64,000 nucleotides of DNA from JALHNI01 sp965229305 (GCA_965229305.1 CBDDIZ010000037.1:62001-126000); one strand, 5' to 3'; counted from the first letter of the stretch, positions 15,351 through 24,223 are shown. A program made the numbers and translations. Notes: generated by a model from the letters alone, not told the origin.

Positions 15351-17831
15351 ATGGACGAGAAAAAGTTTGACCATTTGTTGGATGAAATCATCGCGACCGA
15401 CGCTCCCCGGGAGATGGCGGAAGCGAAGGAGCGGGTGCGGGCGAAGTTAGAGATGGGGCCGGTGTGCGCGGGCTTTCGGCCGGACCTGGCGGCGTATGTC
15501 GCCGGGTCGCTGGACGAGACGCGGCGGCTGTTGGTGGAAGACCATCTGAGCCGCTGCCCGGCGTGCCGCAACGTGTATGTAGAGTTGAAGGGCGATCAGC
15601 CGAAGGTGGTGGAGATGCCGCGGGCGGGGTCGCGCCGCGTGCCGGCGTTGGCCAAATGGGCGATCGCGGCGAGTGTGGCGGCGCTCTCGATCTGGGCGGC
15701 GCGGGAGCCGTTGGATCGTTGGATGGCGCCGAGCGGCGCGCGGGCGACGGTGGCGATGGGCTCGGGCGAGTTGATGCGGCTCGATGGACATCTGCTGAAG
15801 GTTGGCGAGGCGATCGGCGAGGGCGACGTGGTGCGGTCCGGCAGAGGGACGCGCGCGCGGCTGCAACTGGCCGATGGATCGCAACTCGAGATGAACGAGC
15901 GCTCGGAACTGTACGTCACTGCCGCGTGGAGTGGGCAGACCGTGCACCTCGAACGCGGCGACGTCCTGATTCAGGCGGCGAAACAACGGCGCGGCTATCT
16001 GCGCGTGGCGACCAACGATGCGGTGACGTCGGTGAAGGGCACCGTGTTCGGCGTGAGCACGGGCATGCAGGGATCGCTGGTGACGGTGATCGAAGGCGCT
16101 GTGCAGGTGGATCAGGCGGGCGGCGGCCATTTGCTGAAGCCGGGACAGCAGGCGGCGACGTCGGCGTCGTTGAACGGCGTGAGTCCGGTCGAAGCGGTGG
16201 CCTGGAGCGCCGATGCGCAGAAGTATGTGCAGTTGCTAGCCGAACTCGCGGCGATCGAGCAAAAGGTGGCGGCGTTGCCGTCGCCGGCGCTACGGACGAA
16301 TCCGCAGTTGCTGCAGTATCTGCCCGCGGGGACGATGGTTTACGGGTCGGTGCCCAACTTAGGCGGGACGATTGAGCAGACGATGAAGCTGATCGACGCG
16401 CGGACGGCGGAAAGTCCGGTGCTGAAGGAGTGGTGGACCTCGCCGCCGATGACCGAGATGCGGCAGCAGTTGGTGAAGTTGCAGGCCATCTCGCCGCTGA
16501 TCGGTGACGAGATGGTGTTGGCGATGGCTTCCTTGCCGGCCGGCGGAGCCGCGCACCAGCAGTTTCCGCTGCTGCTGACGGGCGTGAAGGCGGGGCAGCG
16601 CGCGGCGCTCGAAGCGAAGCTGATCGAGACCGTGGCGCCGTTCCCGGTGAAGCCGGTTTATACGCTCAGCGACCAGGTGCTGCTGTTGTCGTTCGATGCC
16701 AAGGATCTGGCGGCGCTGCAGGCGGCGACGGCGAAGTTGCCCTCGACGGCGTTCGGTGCGGAGATTCGGGCGCGCTATGCGAAGGGCGCGGGCTGGTTGC
16801 TCGGGCTGAATCTGGAGCAGGCGCTGCAGGGCGGCACGCAGAGCATGCAGCAGCAGGCGATGCTGCTGGCGACCGGCGCGAACCGGTTGAAGCATCTCTT
16901 CCTGGAGCAGAAGTCTGTGGCGGGCGCGGATGAGAACTCGGCGCTGTTGACGTTCAATGGTCAGCGCGAAGGATTGGCGAGTTGGCTGGCTTCGCCGGCG
17001 GCGACCGCGGCGGGTGAATACATCTCGGCCGAGGCGCTGATCGCCGGGTCCGTGACGACGCGCAATCCGCGGCAGTTGTTTGATTCGCTGATGGAGACGG
17101 TGGCCAAGATGGCGCCCGAGAGCATCGGCCACTTACGCGAGTTCGAGCAAAAGACAGGCGTGAACTTGGCGAACGACATCGTGGGCGCGCTGGGCACTGA
17201 TTATGCCTGGGCGGTGGAGACGCCGACGCTGCCCATCCCCGGTTGGATCGCGGTGGCGGAAGTGTATCGTCCCGCGTCGCTCGATGAATCGCTGCGGCGA
17301 TTCGTGGAAGCATTCAATCGCGAACAGAAAGAAGCGCAGATCACGCTGCGGACAGAGACGACGGGCGGCCGCACCTGGACCACGCTGAGTTCTACGGCGG
17401 CCGCTGGCATCACCCTGCAGCTCACTTACGACCGCGGCTATTTGTTGATCGGCACCGATCGGGCGGTGTTGACGCGAGCGATCCAGACGCGAGCCGGCGG
17501 GTTCCCGCTGGTGCGTTCGGCGAAGTTCCGCAATCAGCTGCCGAGCGGGTTTGGGGTGCATCAATCAGCGTTCCTGTGGGTAAACACGAGCGAGTCTGTA
17601 CGGCAGATGCTGTCGGCGGTGAATACCGGCCAATGGGCGACGTTGCTGCAGAGCCGCGAACCTTTGTTGGTGTTAGTGAACGGAGAAACGGAACGAATTG
17701 CCGCGGCGAGTCGTAACCGAATTACGGCCCTGTTGTTCGATGTGCTGCTGACGGGCGCGATGCAAGGCGACCGGCCGGCAAAGGCGAATGAACGACGGGT
17801 CAGTACGAAGGTGAAGAAGGCAATATTGTAG
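15351..17831 (+). CDS. Membrane anti-sigma factor with FecR and large DUF3352-like domains
   Basis: 826 residues; an AAGGA site 7 nt before ATG. Residues 36-75 are a zinc-finger anti-sigma motif: Cys39, then His65, Cys69 and Cys72 (HLSRCPAC). A membrane helix follows at about 100-117. Residues 130-270 are a FecR domain (GEAIGEGDVVRSGRGTRARL, then VTSVKGTVFGVST). From about 320 to the end is a long extracytoplasmic region with LPAGTMVYGSVPNLGGTIEQ and later DIVGALGTDYAWAVE, resembling DUF3352. Such a sensor would hold the ECF factor at the membrane until an outside signal arrives. The fusion of three parts is unusual in size. Coupled by 18 nt to the sigma gene and by 2 nt to the ABC ATPase. 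Confidence 0.85.
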   Translation: MDEKKFDHLLDEIIATDAPREMAEAKERVRAKLEMGPVCAGFRPDLAAYVAGSLDETRRLLVEDHLSRCPACRNVYVELKGDQPKVVEMPRAGSRRVPALAKWAIAASVAALSIWAAREPLDRWMAPSGARATVAMGSGELMRLDGHLLKVGEAIGEGDVVRSGRGTRARLQLADGSQLEMNERSELYVTAAWSGQTVHLERGDVLIQAAKQRRGYLRVATNDAVTSVKGTVFGVSTGMQGSLVTVIEGAVQVDQAGGGHLLKPGQQAATSASLNGVSPVEAVAWSADAQKYVQLLAELAAIEQKVAALPSPALRTNPQLLQYLPAGTMVYGSVPNLGGTIEQTMKLIDARTAESPVLKEWWTSPPMTEMRQQLVKLQAISPLIGDEMVLAMASLPAGGAAHQQFPLLLTGVKAGQRAALEAKLIETVAPFPVKPVYTLSDQVLLLSFDAKDLAALQAATAKLPSTAFGAEIRARYAKGAGWLLGLNLEQALQGGTQSMQQQAMLLATGANRLKHLFLEQKSVAGADENSALLTFNGQREGLASWLASPAATAAGEYISAEALIAGSVTTRNPRQLFDSLMETVAKMAPESIGHLREFEQKTGVNLANDIVGALGTDYAWAVETPTLPIPGWIAVAEVYRPASLDESLRRFVEAFNREQKEAQITLRTETTGGRTWTTLSSTAAAGITLQLTYDRGYLLIGTDRAVLTRAIQTRAGGFPLVRSAKFRNQLPSGFGVHQSAFLWVNTSESVRQMLSAVNTGQWATLLQSREPLLVLVNGETERIAAASRNRITALLFDVLLTGAMQGDRPAKANERRVSTKVKKAIL

Positions 17832-17833
17832 GT

Positions 17834-18838
17834 ATGGCTCCGGTACTCGAACTCGACAACTTACGCGTTCAGCTTGGCCGGCGGGAGATTCTGAAAGGGA
17901 TCTCCTGCCGGCTTGGCGTTGGTGGGGACGGCGGACGGGCGATTGGCTTGCTGGGGCCGAATGGGGCCGGCAAGTCGACGCTGATTCAGACGATGCTGGG
18001 CTTCCACGTGCCGGTATCGGGATCGGCGAAGCTGTTCGGGCTCGATTGTCATCGCAATCCAAAGGAAGTGCGGGCGCGGTTGGGGTACATGCCGGAGAAT
18101 GATTCCTTCATTGCTGACCAGACCGCGGTGACGTTTCTGCGCATGATGGGCGAGCTTTCCGGCTTGCCGCGGGGCGTGGCGCTCGAGAAGGCGCACGAAA
18201 CCCTGTTCCATGTGGGCTTGGGCGAGGCCCGTTATCGCAAGCTGGGGACTTACTCGCTGGGCATGAAGCAGATGGCGAAGCTGGCACAAGCGATTATCCA
18301 CGGGCCTGATCTGGTGATTCTCGACGAGCCGACTAACGGGCTGGACCCGGCGGCGCGGCAGCGGATGCTGGGGCTGATTCAAGAGATCAAGGGCACGCAC
18401 AAGATGAACGTGATGCTCTGCTCTCATCTGTTGCGTGACGTGGAAGAGACGTGCGATGAGGTGCTGATCCTGAAGGATGGGCAGATTGTGCATCACGCGA
18501 ATCTTGAGGAAGAGCGGCGCAGCAATCGTCGTTTTGTGGAACTGGAGTTAGTGGGCGCGGCGACCGAGTTTGCCGCGGCGCTCGGGACGATCGGCGCCGT
18601 GGGAGTGGATGAAGGCGAAGGGCGCTGGCGGGTGGTGCTGCCCTCCGGAGTGGAAATTGCCGCCTTATGGCGACTCGCGGCGCAACGCAACTTACAAGTG
18701 CGTAAGTTGACTTACCGGCGCGACACGCTGGAAGAGATTTTCCTCAAGGCGGTGGGCCATCTGCGCGCCACGCCGGGCGATGCCACCAAGCCACCGGCTT
18801 TGCCGGAGACCGCGGAGGTGACGCATGGCCGTCTATAA
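17834..18838 (+). CDS. ABC transporter ATPase 1
   Basis: 334 residues, cytoplasmic. Walker A LLGPNGAGKST near residue 40, Q-loop region near 90 (LGYMPENDSF), signature YSLGMKQMAKLAQAI, Walker B DLVILDEPTNGLDP, and H-loop MLCSHLLRDVEE. The C-terminal 110 residues form an extra domain typical of the CcmA/NatA/GldA class of exporters. Its 3' end overlaps the permease gene by 14 nt. Genes with this layout usually move lipids, antibiotics or peptides; substrate unknown. Confidence 0.9.
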   Translation: MAPVLELDNLRVQLGRREILKGISCRLGVGGDGGRAIGLLGPNGAGKSTLIQTMLGFHVPVSGSAKLFGLDCHRNPKEVRARLGYMPENDSFIADQTAVTFLRMMGELSGLPRGVALEKAHETLFHVGLGEARYRKLGTYSLGMKQMAKLAQAIIHGPDLVILDEPTNGLDPAARQRMLGLIQEIKGTHKMNVMLCSHLLRDVEETCDEVLILKDGQIVHHANLEEERRSNRRFVELELVGAATEFAAALGTIGAVGVDEGEGRWRVVLPSGVEIAALWRLAAQRNLQVRKLTYRRDTLEEIFLKAVGHLRATPGDATKPPALPETAEVTHGRL

Positions 18839-19691
18839 GCGGGGTTATCAACGCTACACCGGCGAACGGACCACGGCCTGGGACCGGCTGATGGTGCTGC
18901 CACGCTACAGCTGGAGCCGGATGATGTCGCAGCGGTTGGTGATTGCGGTGCTGATGTTGTCGGCTTTCTGGCCGTTGTTGTGCGGCATGTTTATTTACTT
19001 GGCGAATCACACGGAGTTACTGGCGAGCTTTGGGGGCGACTTTAAGAGATTTCTCAAGGTGGAAGGCGACTTCTTCGCCTTCTTCATGGTGATTCAGTCG
19101 ACGTTCGCCGTCGCGCTGGCGGCGATGACGGGGCCGGGGTTAATTGCGCCGGACCTGGCGAATAATGCCTTGCCCTTGTACTTTTCCCGGCCGATGTCGC
19201 GGTGGGAGTATGTACTGGCTCGGCTGATTGTGCTGGCGGGCATGCTGTCGGCAATCACGTGGGTGCCGGGGTTGGTGGTGTTCGGCATGCAAGTGGGCAT
19301 GGCAGGTATGACCTGGCTCACCAGTTTCTGGTATCTGGGGCTCGCGATGGTGGCGGGCTTTCTGATGCTGGTGCTGCTGACGAGCCTGGTGGCGCTGGCA
19401 AGTTCGGCCTGGGTGAAATGGCGCGTGGTGGCGGGGGCTTTGGTGCTGGGCTTCTTCTTCGTCCTGGCCGGCGCGGCCGAGATCACGAACGAGATCTTCC
19501 GCGAGCGCGTGGGCAGCCTGATGAACCCGCTCTATCTGATGAGCCGGCTGTGGAACGGCATGATGGGGATAGATGAGCCGCGCGATGGTGATCCGGGCTT
19601 GTGGGCGTGCGCGATGGCGCTACTGGGCTTCTACGGCTTGATGGTGTGGGTGCTGGAGCGCAAGCTGCGTCCGGTGGAGGTGGTGAAGTGA
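18825..19691 (+). CDS. ABC transporter permease 1
   Basis: 288 residues. GGAGGTGA lies upstream of the ATG. About six hydrophobic helices, the first at about 35-55 (LVIAVLMLSAFWPLLCGMFIY), then FFMVIQSTFAVALAAM, PLYFSRPMSRWEYVLARL (the coupling region typical of ABC-2 permeases), MLVLLTSLVALAS, VLGFFFVLAGAA and a last helix GFYGLMVWVLERKL. Partner of ATPase 1 by overlap and order. Confidence 0.82.
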   Translation: MAVYKRGYQRYTGERTTAWDRLMVLPRYSWSRMMSQRLVIAVLMLSAFWPLLCGMFIYLANHTELLASFGGDFKRFLKVEGDFFAFFMVIQSTFAVALAAMTGPGLIAPDLANNALPLYFSRPMSRWEYVLARLIVLAGMLSAITWVPGLVVFGMQVGMAGMTWLTSFWYLGLAMVAGFLMLVLLTSLVALASSAWVKWRVVAGALVLGFFFVLAGAAEITNEIFRERVGSLMNPLYLMSRLWNGMMGIDEPRDGDPGLWACAMALLGFYGLMVWVLERKLRPVEVVK

Positions 19692-20617
19692 GCGCGGAGA
19701 TCGTCTTTAGCGAAGTTTCGAAGTTTTACGGCGAAGTGCTGGGCGTGAACCGGGTGTCGCTGAATGTGCCGCCGGGGATCACGAGTCTGGTGGGGCCGAA
19801 TGGCAGCGGCAAGACGACGCTGATGAATCTGATGTGCGGGCTGATCCATGCGGATCAGGGCACGATCACCGTGCGCGGGATGTCGCCGCGCGATCCGGAA
19901 ACCCTGATGCGGAAGACGGGCTACTGCACTCAGTTCGATGCCGCCCCGCGCGGCTATACGGGCTATCAGTTCGTGTCGGCGGCGCTGAAGTTGTATGGCT
20001 ACGACGATAGCGAGGTCGAGGATCGGACGTGGAAGGCGATCGACCGCGTGAAGCTACGGGAAGCGGCGCATCGTAAGGTGGCCGGTTACTCGAAGGGCAT
20101 GCGGCAGCGCATCCGCTTGGCGCAATCGATCGCGCATGAGCCGGACGTGCTGATTTTGGATGAGCCGTTGAACGGGCTCGATCCGCTGGTGCGGGCGGAG
20201 ACGATCGCGCTGTTCCGTGAGTTTGCCGCGCTGGGGCGGCATGTGATTCTGTCGAGCCACGTGCTGCAGGAAGTGGATGTCATCTCGGATCAGGTGATTC
20301 TGATTGCGAACGGGTCGATCATCGCCGAGGGGCAGATCCACGACGTCCGCGAAGAGATGAGCGAGCATCCGAGCCAGTTCCTGATTCGTTGTCCGGATGC
20401 GGCGCGGGTGGCGTCGCTGCTGTTCGCCGAGGATCACATTACCGAGGTGCGCCTGCATCCGGATCGCCTGGGCCTACTGGTGCTGACGCGCAGCCGCGAG
20501 CGGTTCTCGCAACTACTGAACCAGATTGTGCTGGACGGACATAACATCGAGAGCATTGTGCAATCGGACGCCAATGTCGATTCACTGTATGAGTATCTGA
20601 TCGGAGGCGGGCGATGA
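19688..20617 (+). CDS. ABC transporter ATPase 2
   Basis: 309 residues from GTG at 19688, whose codon overlaps the previous stop (GTGA). Walker A LVGPNGSGKTT, signature YSKGMRQRIRLAQSI, Walker B DVLILDEPLNGLDP, H-loop ILSSHVLQEVD. The C-terminal part (LFAEDHITEVRLHPDRLGLLVLTRS) is a small accessory domain. Distinct from ATPase 1 (Lys-Gly-Met signature and different tail). It pairs with permease 2. Confidence 0.9.
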   Translation: MSAEIVFSEVSKFYGEVLGVNRVSLNVPPGITSLVGPNGSGKTTLMNLMCGLIHADQGTITVRGMSPRDPETLMRKTGYCTQFDAAPRGYTGYQFVSAALKLYGYDDSEVEDRTWKAIDRVKLREAAHRKVAGYSKGMRQRIRLAQSIAHEPDVLILDEPLNGLDPLVRAETIALFREFAALGRHVILSSHVLQEVDVISDQVILIANGSIIAEGQIHDVREEMSEHPSQFLIRCPDAARVASLLFAEDHITEVRLHPDRLGLLVLTRSRERFSQLLNQIVLDGHNIESIVQSDANVDSLYEYLIGGGR

Positions 20618-21699
20618 ACTTCAGGATGAAACAGGTGATGACGATTGCCCGCCTGGAAATGGGCAAGGCGTTTTTTTCGAAGCGCGGTTTGTGGGTATAT
20701 GTGCTGGCGCTGTTTCCGGCCTTCATCTTCGTCGGACACAGTCTAGATGTGAAGTGGAAGCGGCAGAGGTGGAGTTCGCACGTGACAGCGCGCGAGACGA
20801 TTGAGACGGCGCAGATCGGAGAGAGTTACGCCGATGTGCGGTCGCGGCTGGGGTCGCCGCTGCGCGATTACGACTTCGAGCGCCGGCGCCGCAGGAATCG
20901 GTCGCGCGAGGAGGATCAGCCGGAAGAGCGGCATCGGATGATGCAGTACTTCGACGGGCAACGTCGCTATGACCTGCATTTTGTCAACGAGAAGTTGACG
21001 AGTAAGAATCAGAGTCCGCTGGCGTCGCTCGAAGAAGATACGAAGGTGCTGGCTGGCGTTTTTCAGTACTTTTATTTGCGGTTGGCGATCTTTTTCGGCT
21101 GCCTGGGCATCTTCATGAATTTATTCCGCGGGGAGATGCTGGATAAGACATTGCACTTCTGGTTCCTGGCGCCGGTGAGGCGAGAGGTACTGCTGCTGGG
21201 GAAGTACGGGGCGGGGTTGGTGGCTTCGGCGGTGATCTTCGGGGCGGGGACAGTGCTGATGTATTGGGCGATGCTGTGGGGGCTCGATCCGGCGGATGTG
21301 CAGTCGTATTGGCAAGGCGCGGGCCCGAGTCATCTGTTCTGGTACACCCTGGCGGCGATGTTGGGCTGCGTAGGCTATGGCAGCGTATTTCTGGCCGCCG
21401 GCTTACTGCTGCGGAATCCGATTGTGCCGGCGGCGGTGATTCTGCTGTGGGAATCGGTCAACGGCTTTCTGCCGAGTCTGCTGCAGAAGATCAGCGTGTT
21501 GTACTACCTGCAATCGTTGTGCCCGCTGCCGCCGCCGACCGATGAGGGGATGCCGGTGGTGATGCGGCTGATTCTGGTGCCGGCGGAACCGGCTTCCGCC
21601 ACAATGGCGATTCTGGGTCTGGTGGGCGTGACGGCGCTGGTGCTGTGGGTGGCGAGCCGCGCTGTGCGGCGGCTCGAGATCAACTACGCGACAGACTAA
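20614..21699 (+). CDS. ABC transporter permease 2
   Basis: 361 residues; overlaps ATPase 2 by 4 nt (ATGA). First helix about 25-45, then a long soluble loop (about 50-140, Arg-rich: FERRRRRNRSREEDQPEER), then five or six helices (YLRLAIFFGCLGIFMNLFRGEML, LVASAVIFGAGTVLMYWAML, FWYTLAAMLGCVGYGSVFLAAGLLL, and a last one near 330). The large loop after helix 1 is typical of exporters with an extracytoplasmic domain. The gene's stop lies within the first of three inverted repeats that precede the next gene. Confidence 0.8.
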   Translation: MNFRMKQVMTIARLEMGKAFFSKRGLWVYVLALFPAFIFVGHSLDVKWKRQRWSSHVTARETIETAQIGESYADVRSRLGSPLRDYDFERRRRRNRSREEDQPEERHRMMQYFDGQRRYDLHFVNEKLTSKNQSPLASLEEDTKVLAGVFQYFYLRLAIFFGCLGIFMNLFRGEMLDKTLHFWFLAPVRREVLLLGKYGAGLVASAVIFGAGTVLMYWAMLWGLDPADVQSYWQGAGPSHLFWYTLAAMLGCVGYGSVFLAAGLLLRNPIVPAAVILLWESVNGFLPSLLQKISVLYYLQSLCPLPPPTDEGMPVVMRLILVPAEPASATMAILGLVGVTALVLWVASRAVRRLEINYATD

Positions 21700-21718
21700 T
21701 CGGTCAGGTTGACCGATT
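21698..21718. promoter_or_regulatory. Inverted repeat 1 (9-bp arms, 3-nt spacer)
   Basis: AATCGGTCA, spacer GGT, TGACCGATT: perfect arms, overlapping the stop codon of permease 2. Could be a protein operator or a short hairpin; there is no T-run after it. Confidence 0.55.
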
Positions 21719-21728
21719 CTGCGTTCAC

Positions 21729-21751
21729 ATTTCGGACATTTTGTCCGAAAT
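21729..21751. promoter_or_regulatory. Inverted repeat 2 (10-bp arms, 3-nt spacer)
   Basis: ATTTCGGACA, spacer TTT, TGTCCGAAAT: perfect arms. Its geometry (same arm and spacer size as repeat 1) and position just upstream of the regulator ATG fit an operator, perhaps for autoregulation. Confidence 0.6.
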
Positions 21752-21756
21752 GCAGT

Positions 21757-21772
21757 GCATACCTACGTATGC
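21757..21772. promoter_or_regulatory. Inverted repeat 3 across the start codon
   Basis: GCATAC, spacer CTAC, GTATGC: 6-bp perfect arms that include the ATG at 21769-21771. It could form an RNA hairpin at the initiation site or be part of the operator region. Confidence 0.45.
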
Positions 21773-22707
21773 CAGAAACTGAAAGCTGGGAACTGCTCGG
21801 CGTCCAGGCGCTGTTTGCCAGTGCGCGGATGCGGCAACTGCTGGACTTCGTGCGCCGGGTGGCCCGGACCAGCGAGGCCGTGCTGGTGACGGGCGAAAGC
21901 GGCAGCGGCAAGGAAGTGATTGCGCGCGCGATCCACCACTTCTCGCTGCGCGCGGGCCGGGACTGGGTGGACATCAATTGTGCGGCGATCCCAGAGCATT
22001 TGATGGAGAGCGAGCTCTTCGGTTATGAGAAGGGCGCCTTCAGCGGCGCGTTGGGTAGCAAGCCGGGTCTGATTGAACTGGCGGACAAGGGTACGTTGTT
22101 TCTCGACGAGATTGGAGAACTGGATGCGAAGCTGCAGGCGAAGCTCTTACGCGTGCTCGATCATGTGCCTTACTTTCGCGTGGGCGGCACGCGCAAGGTG
22201 TCGGCGGATGTGCGCGTCATTGCGGCGACGAATCAGAATCTCGAAAAGATGATCGGCGACGGTAAGTTTCGCCACGATCTGTTCCATCGGCTGAGCGGCA
22301 TGGAGGTGCAGGTGCCGCCACTGCGGGAGCGACCGGAGGACGTGGAGGTTCTGGCGCTCCAGCATTTGTCGCGGAACTATCCGCACATCGTGCTGACCGA
22401 CGAGGCGCGGGCACGGCTCAAAGCGTACGCGTGGCCGGGCAACATTCGGGAGTTGCGGCATGTGCTGTCGCGCTCAGCCGTGCTGGTGGACGACGGGCGC
22501 CTGACAGCCGAGGCGTTGCAACTGCCGAAGACGCCGATGGTGGAAGAGGCGTCGCACAATCTGGCAGCGCTGGAGCGGCAGGCGATCCGGCGGGCGCTCG
22601 AGGAAGCGCGTCATCACTACGGGCGGGCGGCGGGGTTACTGGGGATTTCGACGAAGACACTAGGGCGCAAGGTGAAGGCTTATGGCTTGGAACCAGTCGG
22701 GCAGTGA
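21769..22707 (+). CDS. Sigma-54 activator (bEBP) with no N-terminal sensor domain
   Basis: 312 residues from ATG at 21769; TTG at 21709 would extend it through the repeats. An AAA+ sigma-54 activator: Walker A GESGSGKEV (42-50), sigma-54 contact loop GAFSGA (89-94, Ser where most have Thr), Walker B GTLFLDEIGEL (108-118), then a Fis-type helix-turn-helix at the end (YGRAAGLLGISTKTLGRKVKAY). No receiver, GAF or PAS domain comes first, so it resembles PspF, which is controlled by a partner protein. Its end overlaps the PilZ gene. The regulated promoter is not identified. Confidence 0.9.
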   Translation: MPETESWELLGVQALFASARMRQLLDFVRRVARTSEAVLVTGESGSGKEVIARAIHHFSLRAGRDWVDINCAAIPEHLMESELFGYEKGAFSGALGSKPGLIELADKGTLFLDEIGELDAKLQAKLLRVLDHVPYFRVGGTRKVSADVRVIAATNQNLEKMIGDGKFRHDLFHRLSGMEVQVPPLRERPEDVEVLALQHLSRNYPHIVLTDEARARLKAYAWPGNIRELRHVLSRSAVLVDDGRLTAEALQLPKTPMVEEASHNLAALERQAIRRALEEARHHYGRAAGLLGISTKTLGRKVKAYGLEPVGQ

Positions 22708-22951
22708 ACGGCGTTGGGGCTTGCGGCAGCCGGCGCATGGCGAGGTATGGCTGCGAGCGGAAGGGCTGCAGGTGGATGGCCGGTTGCTGGACCGGAGCGG
22801 CTTAGGATTTCGCATAGCCTATGCGAGCGGCGAACTGACGATCGGTCAGGAGGTGGAGTATCTGATTGGCGAGCAACAGGGCCGGGCGCGCGTGGTGTGG
22901 AACCACTTTACGCCACGGCATTGGGAGTGCGGTCTGCTGATGGTGGTGTGA
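22682..22951 (+). CDS. PilZ-domain c-di-GMP receptor
   Basis: 89 residues, a stand-alone PilZ domain. Both binding motifs are present: RxxxR in ERRWGLRQP (near residue 10-15) and DxSxxG in LDRSGLGFRI (near 37-42). The rest reads as a small beta-barrel (VEYLIGEQQGRARVVWNHF, ECGLLMVV). It overlaps the end of the sigma-54 activator by 26 nt, so both are made together and the c-di-GMP signal may act on that activator or on the Tad pilus system further along. That link is inference from location. Confidence 0.85.
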   Translation: MAWNQSGSERRWGLRQPAHGEVWLRAEGLQVDGRLLDRSGLGFRIAYASGELTIGQEVEYLIGEQQGRARVVWNHFTPRHWECGLLMVV

Positions 22952-23003
22952 TAGCTTAGCCTTCATGCAACTCCCCAGTCGTGAGTGGGTGCGTCATCAG
23001 GCG

Positions 23004-24206
23004 ATGAACCGCCGGGCGCTGTTGGCCACTGCTTTTTCCGCGATTCCGCTCGCGGCGCAATCCCAGGTTGAGAAGAGCGCGCCGGTAAAGCCCAAAGAAA
23101 AGATTAAGATCACCAAGCTCGAGACGTTTCTGGTGAAGCCGCGATGGATGTTCCTGAAGATCCACACAGATGCAGGCTTTGTGGGCTTAGGCGAGCCGAT
23201 TACAGAGGGCCGGGCGATTACCTGCCAGGCGGCAGTAAAAGAGATTGAGCCTTATTTGATCGGTAAGGATCCGCGGGCGGTGGTGCATCATTGGCAGGCG
23301 ATCTACCGGCATGCGTTTTACCGGGGCGGTCCGATTCTGACGAGCGCGCTTTCGGGCATCGACCAGGCGTTGTGGGACATCAAGGGCAAGGCGCTGGGCG
23401 TGCCGGTGTACGAATTGTTGGGCGGTCCGACGCGCAATCGCGTGCGGGTTTACGCGCACTCGGGCCGGCCGGAGCAGATGCAGGAACAGGTGAAGCTGGG
23501 CTTTACGGCCTTTAAGACGGGGCCGGCGAAACGGCGTCCGTCGCGTTATGTGGAGTCGCCGGCGGAAGTGCAGTACGCGGTGGAGCGGTTTGCGGCGATG
23601 CGCAAGGCAGTTGGCGATACGTGCGACATCGGCATCGACTTCCACGGGGCGATTTCGCCCGCGCTGGCGAAGCTTCTGATCAAGGGGCTGGAGCCCTATA
23701 ACCCGATGTTCATCGAAGAGCCCTGCCAAGCGCAGAATCACGACGTGATGGCCGAGATCGCCAGGGGCACGCATCTGCCGATCGCCACCGGCGAGCGCGT
23801 GTTTACGAAGTGGGGTTTCCGTGAAGTGTTGGAACGCAAGGCCGCGACGATTCTGCAGCCGGATATGTGCCATGCGGGCGGCATCACGGAAGTCCGTTTG
23901 ATCGCGGGCATGGCGGAGGCTTACTACGCGAGCATCGCGCCGCACAATCCGCTGGGACCGATTTCGCTCGCCGCGGGCGTGCAGTTGGCCGCGTCGATTC
24001 CGAACTTCCTGATTCAGGAGCAGGTAAGCCTGGGCGAGGGGTACGTCAAACAGCCGTTCAAGGTGAGGACGGGTTATCTGGACCTGCCGACGACGCCGGG
24101 TTTGGGCGTGGAGCTCGACGATAACAAAATGGCGGATAAGATCGGGCACGACTGGAAGAATCCGGAAAGCTACGATGCCGAAGACGGCAGCGTCGTGGAC
24201 TGGTAA
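23004..24206 (+). CDS. D-galactonate-dehydratase-like enolase-superfamily protein
   Basis: 400 residues from ATG at 23004. The N-terminus MNRRALLATAFSAIPLAAQ is an export signal, twin-Arg-like. Mandelate-racemase family motifs: FKTGPAKRRP, IGIDFHGAISPALAK with Asp as metal ligand and His, MFIEEPC and PIATGERVF as the other metal ligands, APHNPLGPISLAAGVQLAASIP at the end. DgoD types share DFHG...FIEEP...GER...APH.PLGP. Reaction: galactonate to 2-keto-3-deoxygalactonate by family; the true substrate may differ because the group is broad. Periplasmic placement is unusual for the E. coli model. Followed by an MFS gene after 17 nt. Confidence 0.8.
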   Translation: MNRRALLATAFSAIPLAAQSQVEKSAPVKPKEKIKITKLETFLVKPRWMFLKIHTDAGFVGLGEPITEGRAITCQAAVKEIEPYLIGKDPRAVVHHWQAIYRHAFYRGGPILTSALSGIDQALWDIKGKALGVPVYELLGGPTRNRVRVYAHSGRPEQMQEQVKLGFTAFKTGPAKRRPSRYVESPAEVQYAVERFAAMRKAVGDTCDIGIDFHGAISPALAKLLIKGLEPYNPMFIEEPCQAQNHDVMAEIARGTHLPIATGERVFTKWGFREVLERKAATILQPDMCHAGGITEVRLIAGMAEAYYASIAPHNPLGPISLAAGVQLAASIPNFLIQEQVSLGEGYVKQPFKVRTGYLDLPTTPGLGVELDDNKMADKIGHDWKNPESYDAEDGSVVDW

Positions 24207-24223
24207 TGCGACAATAGCGGCGA

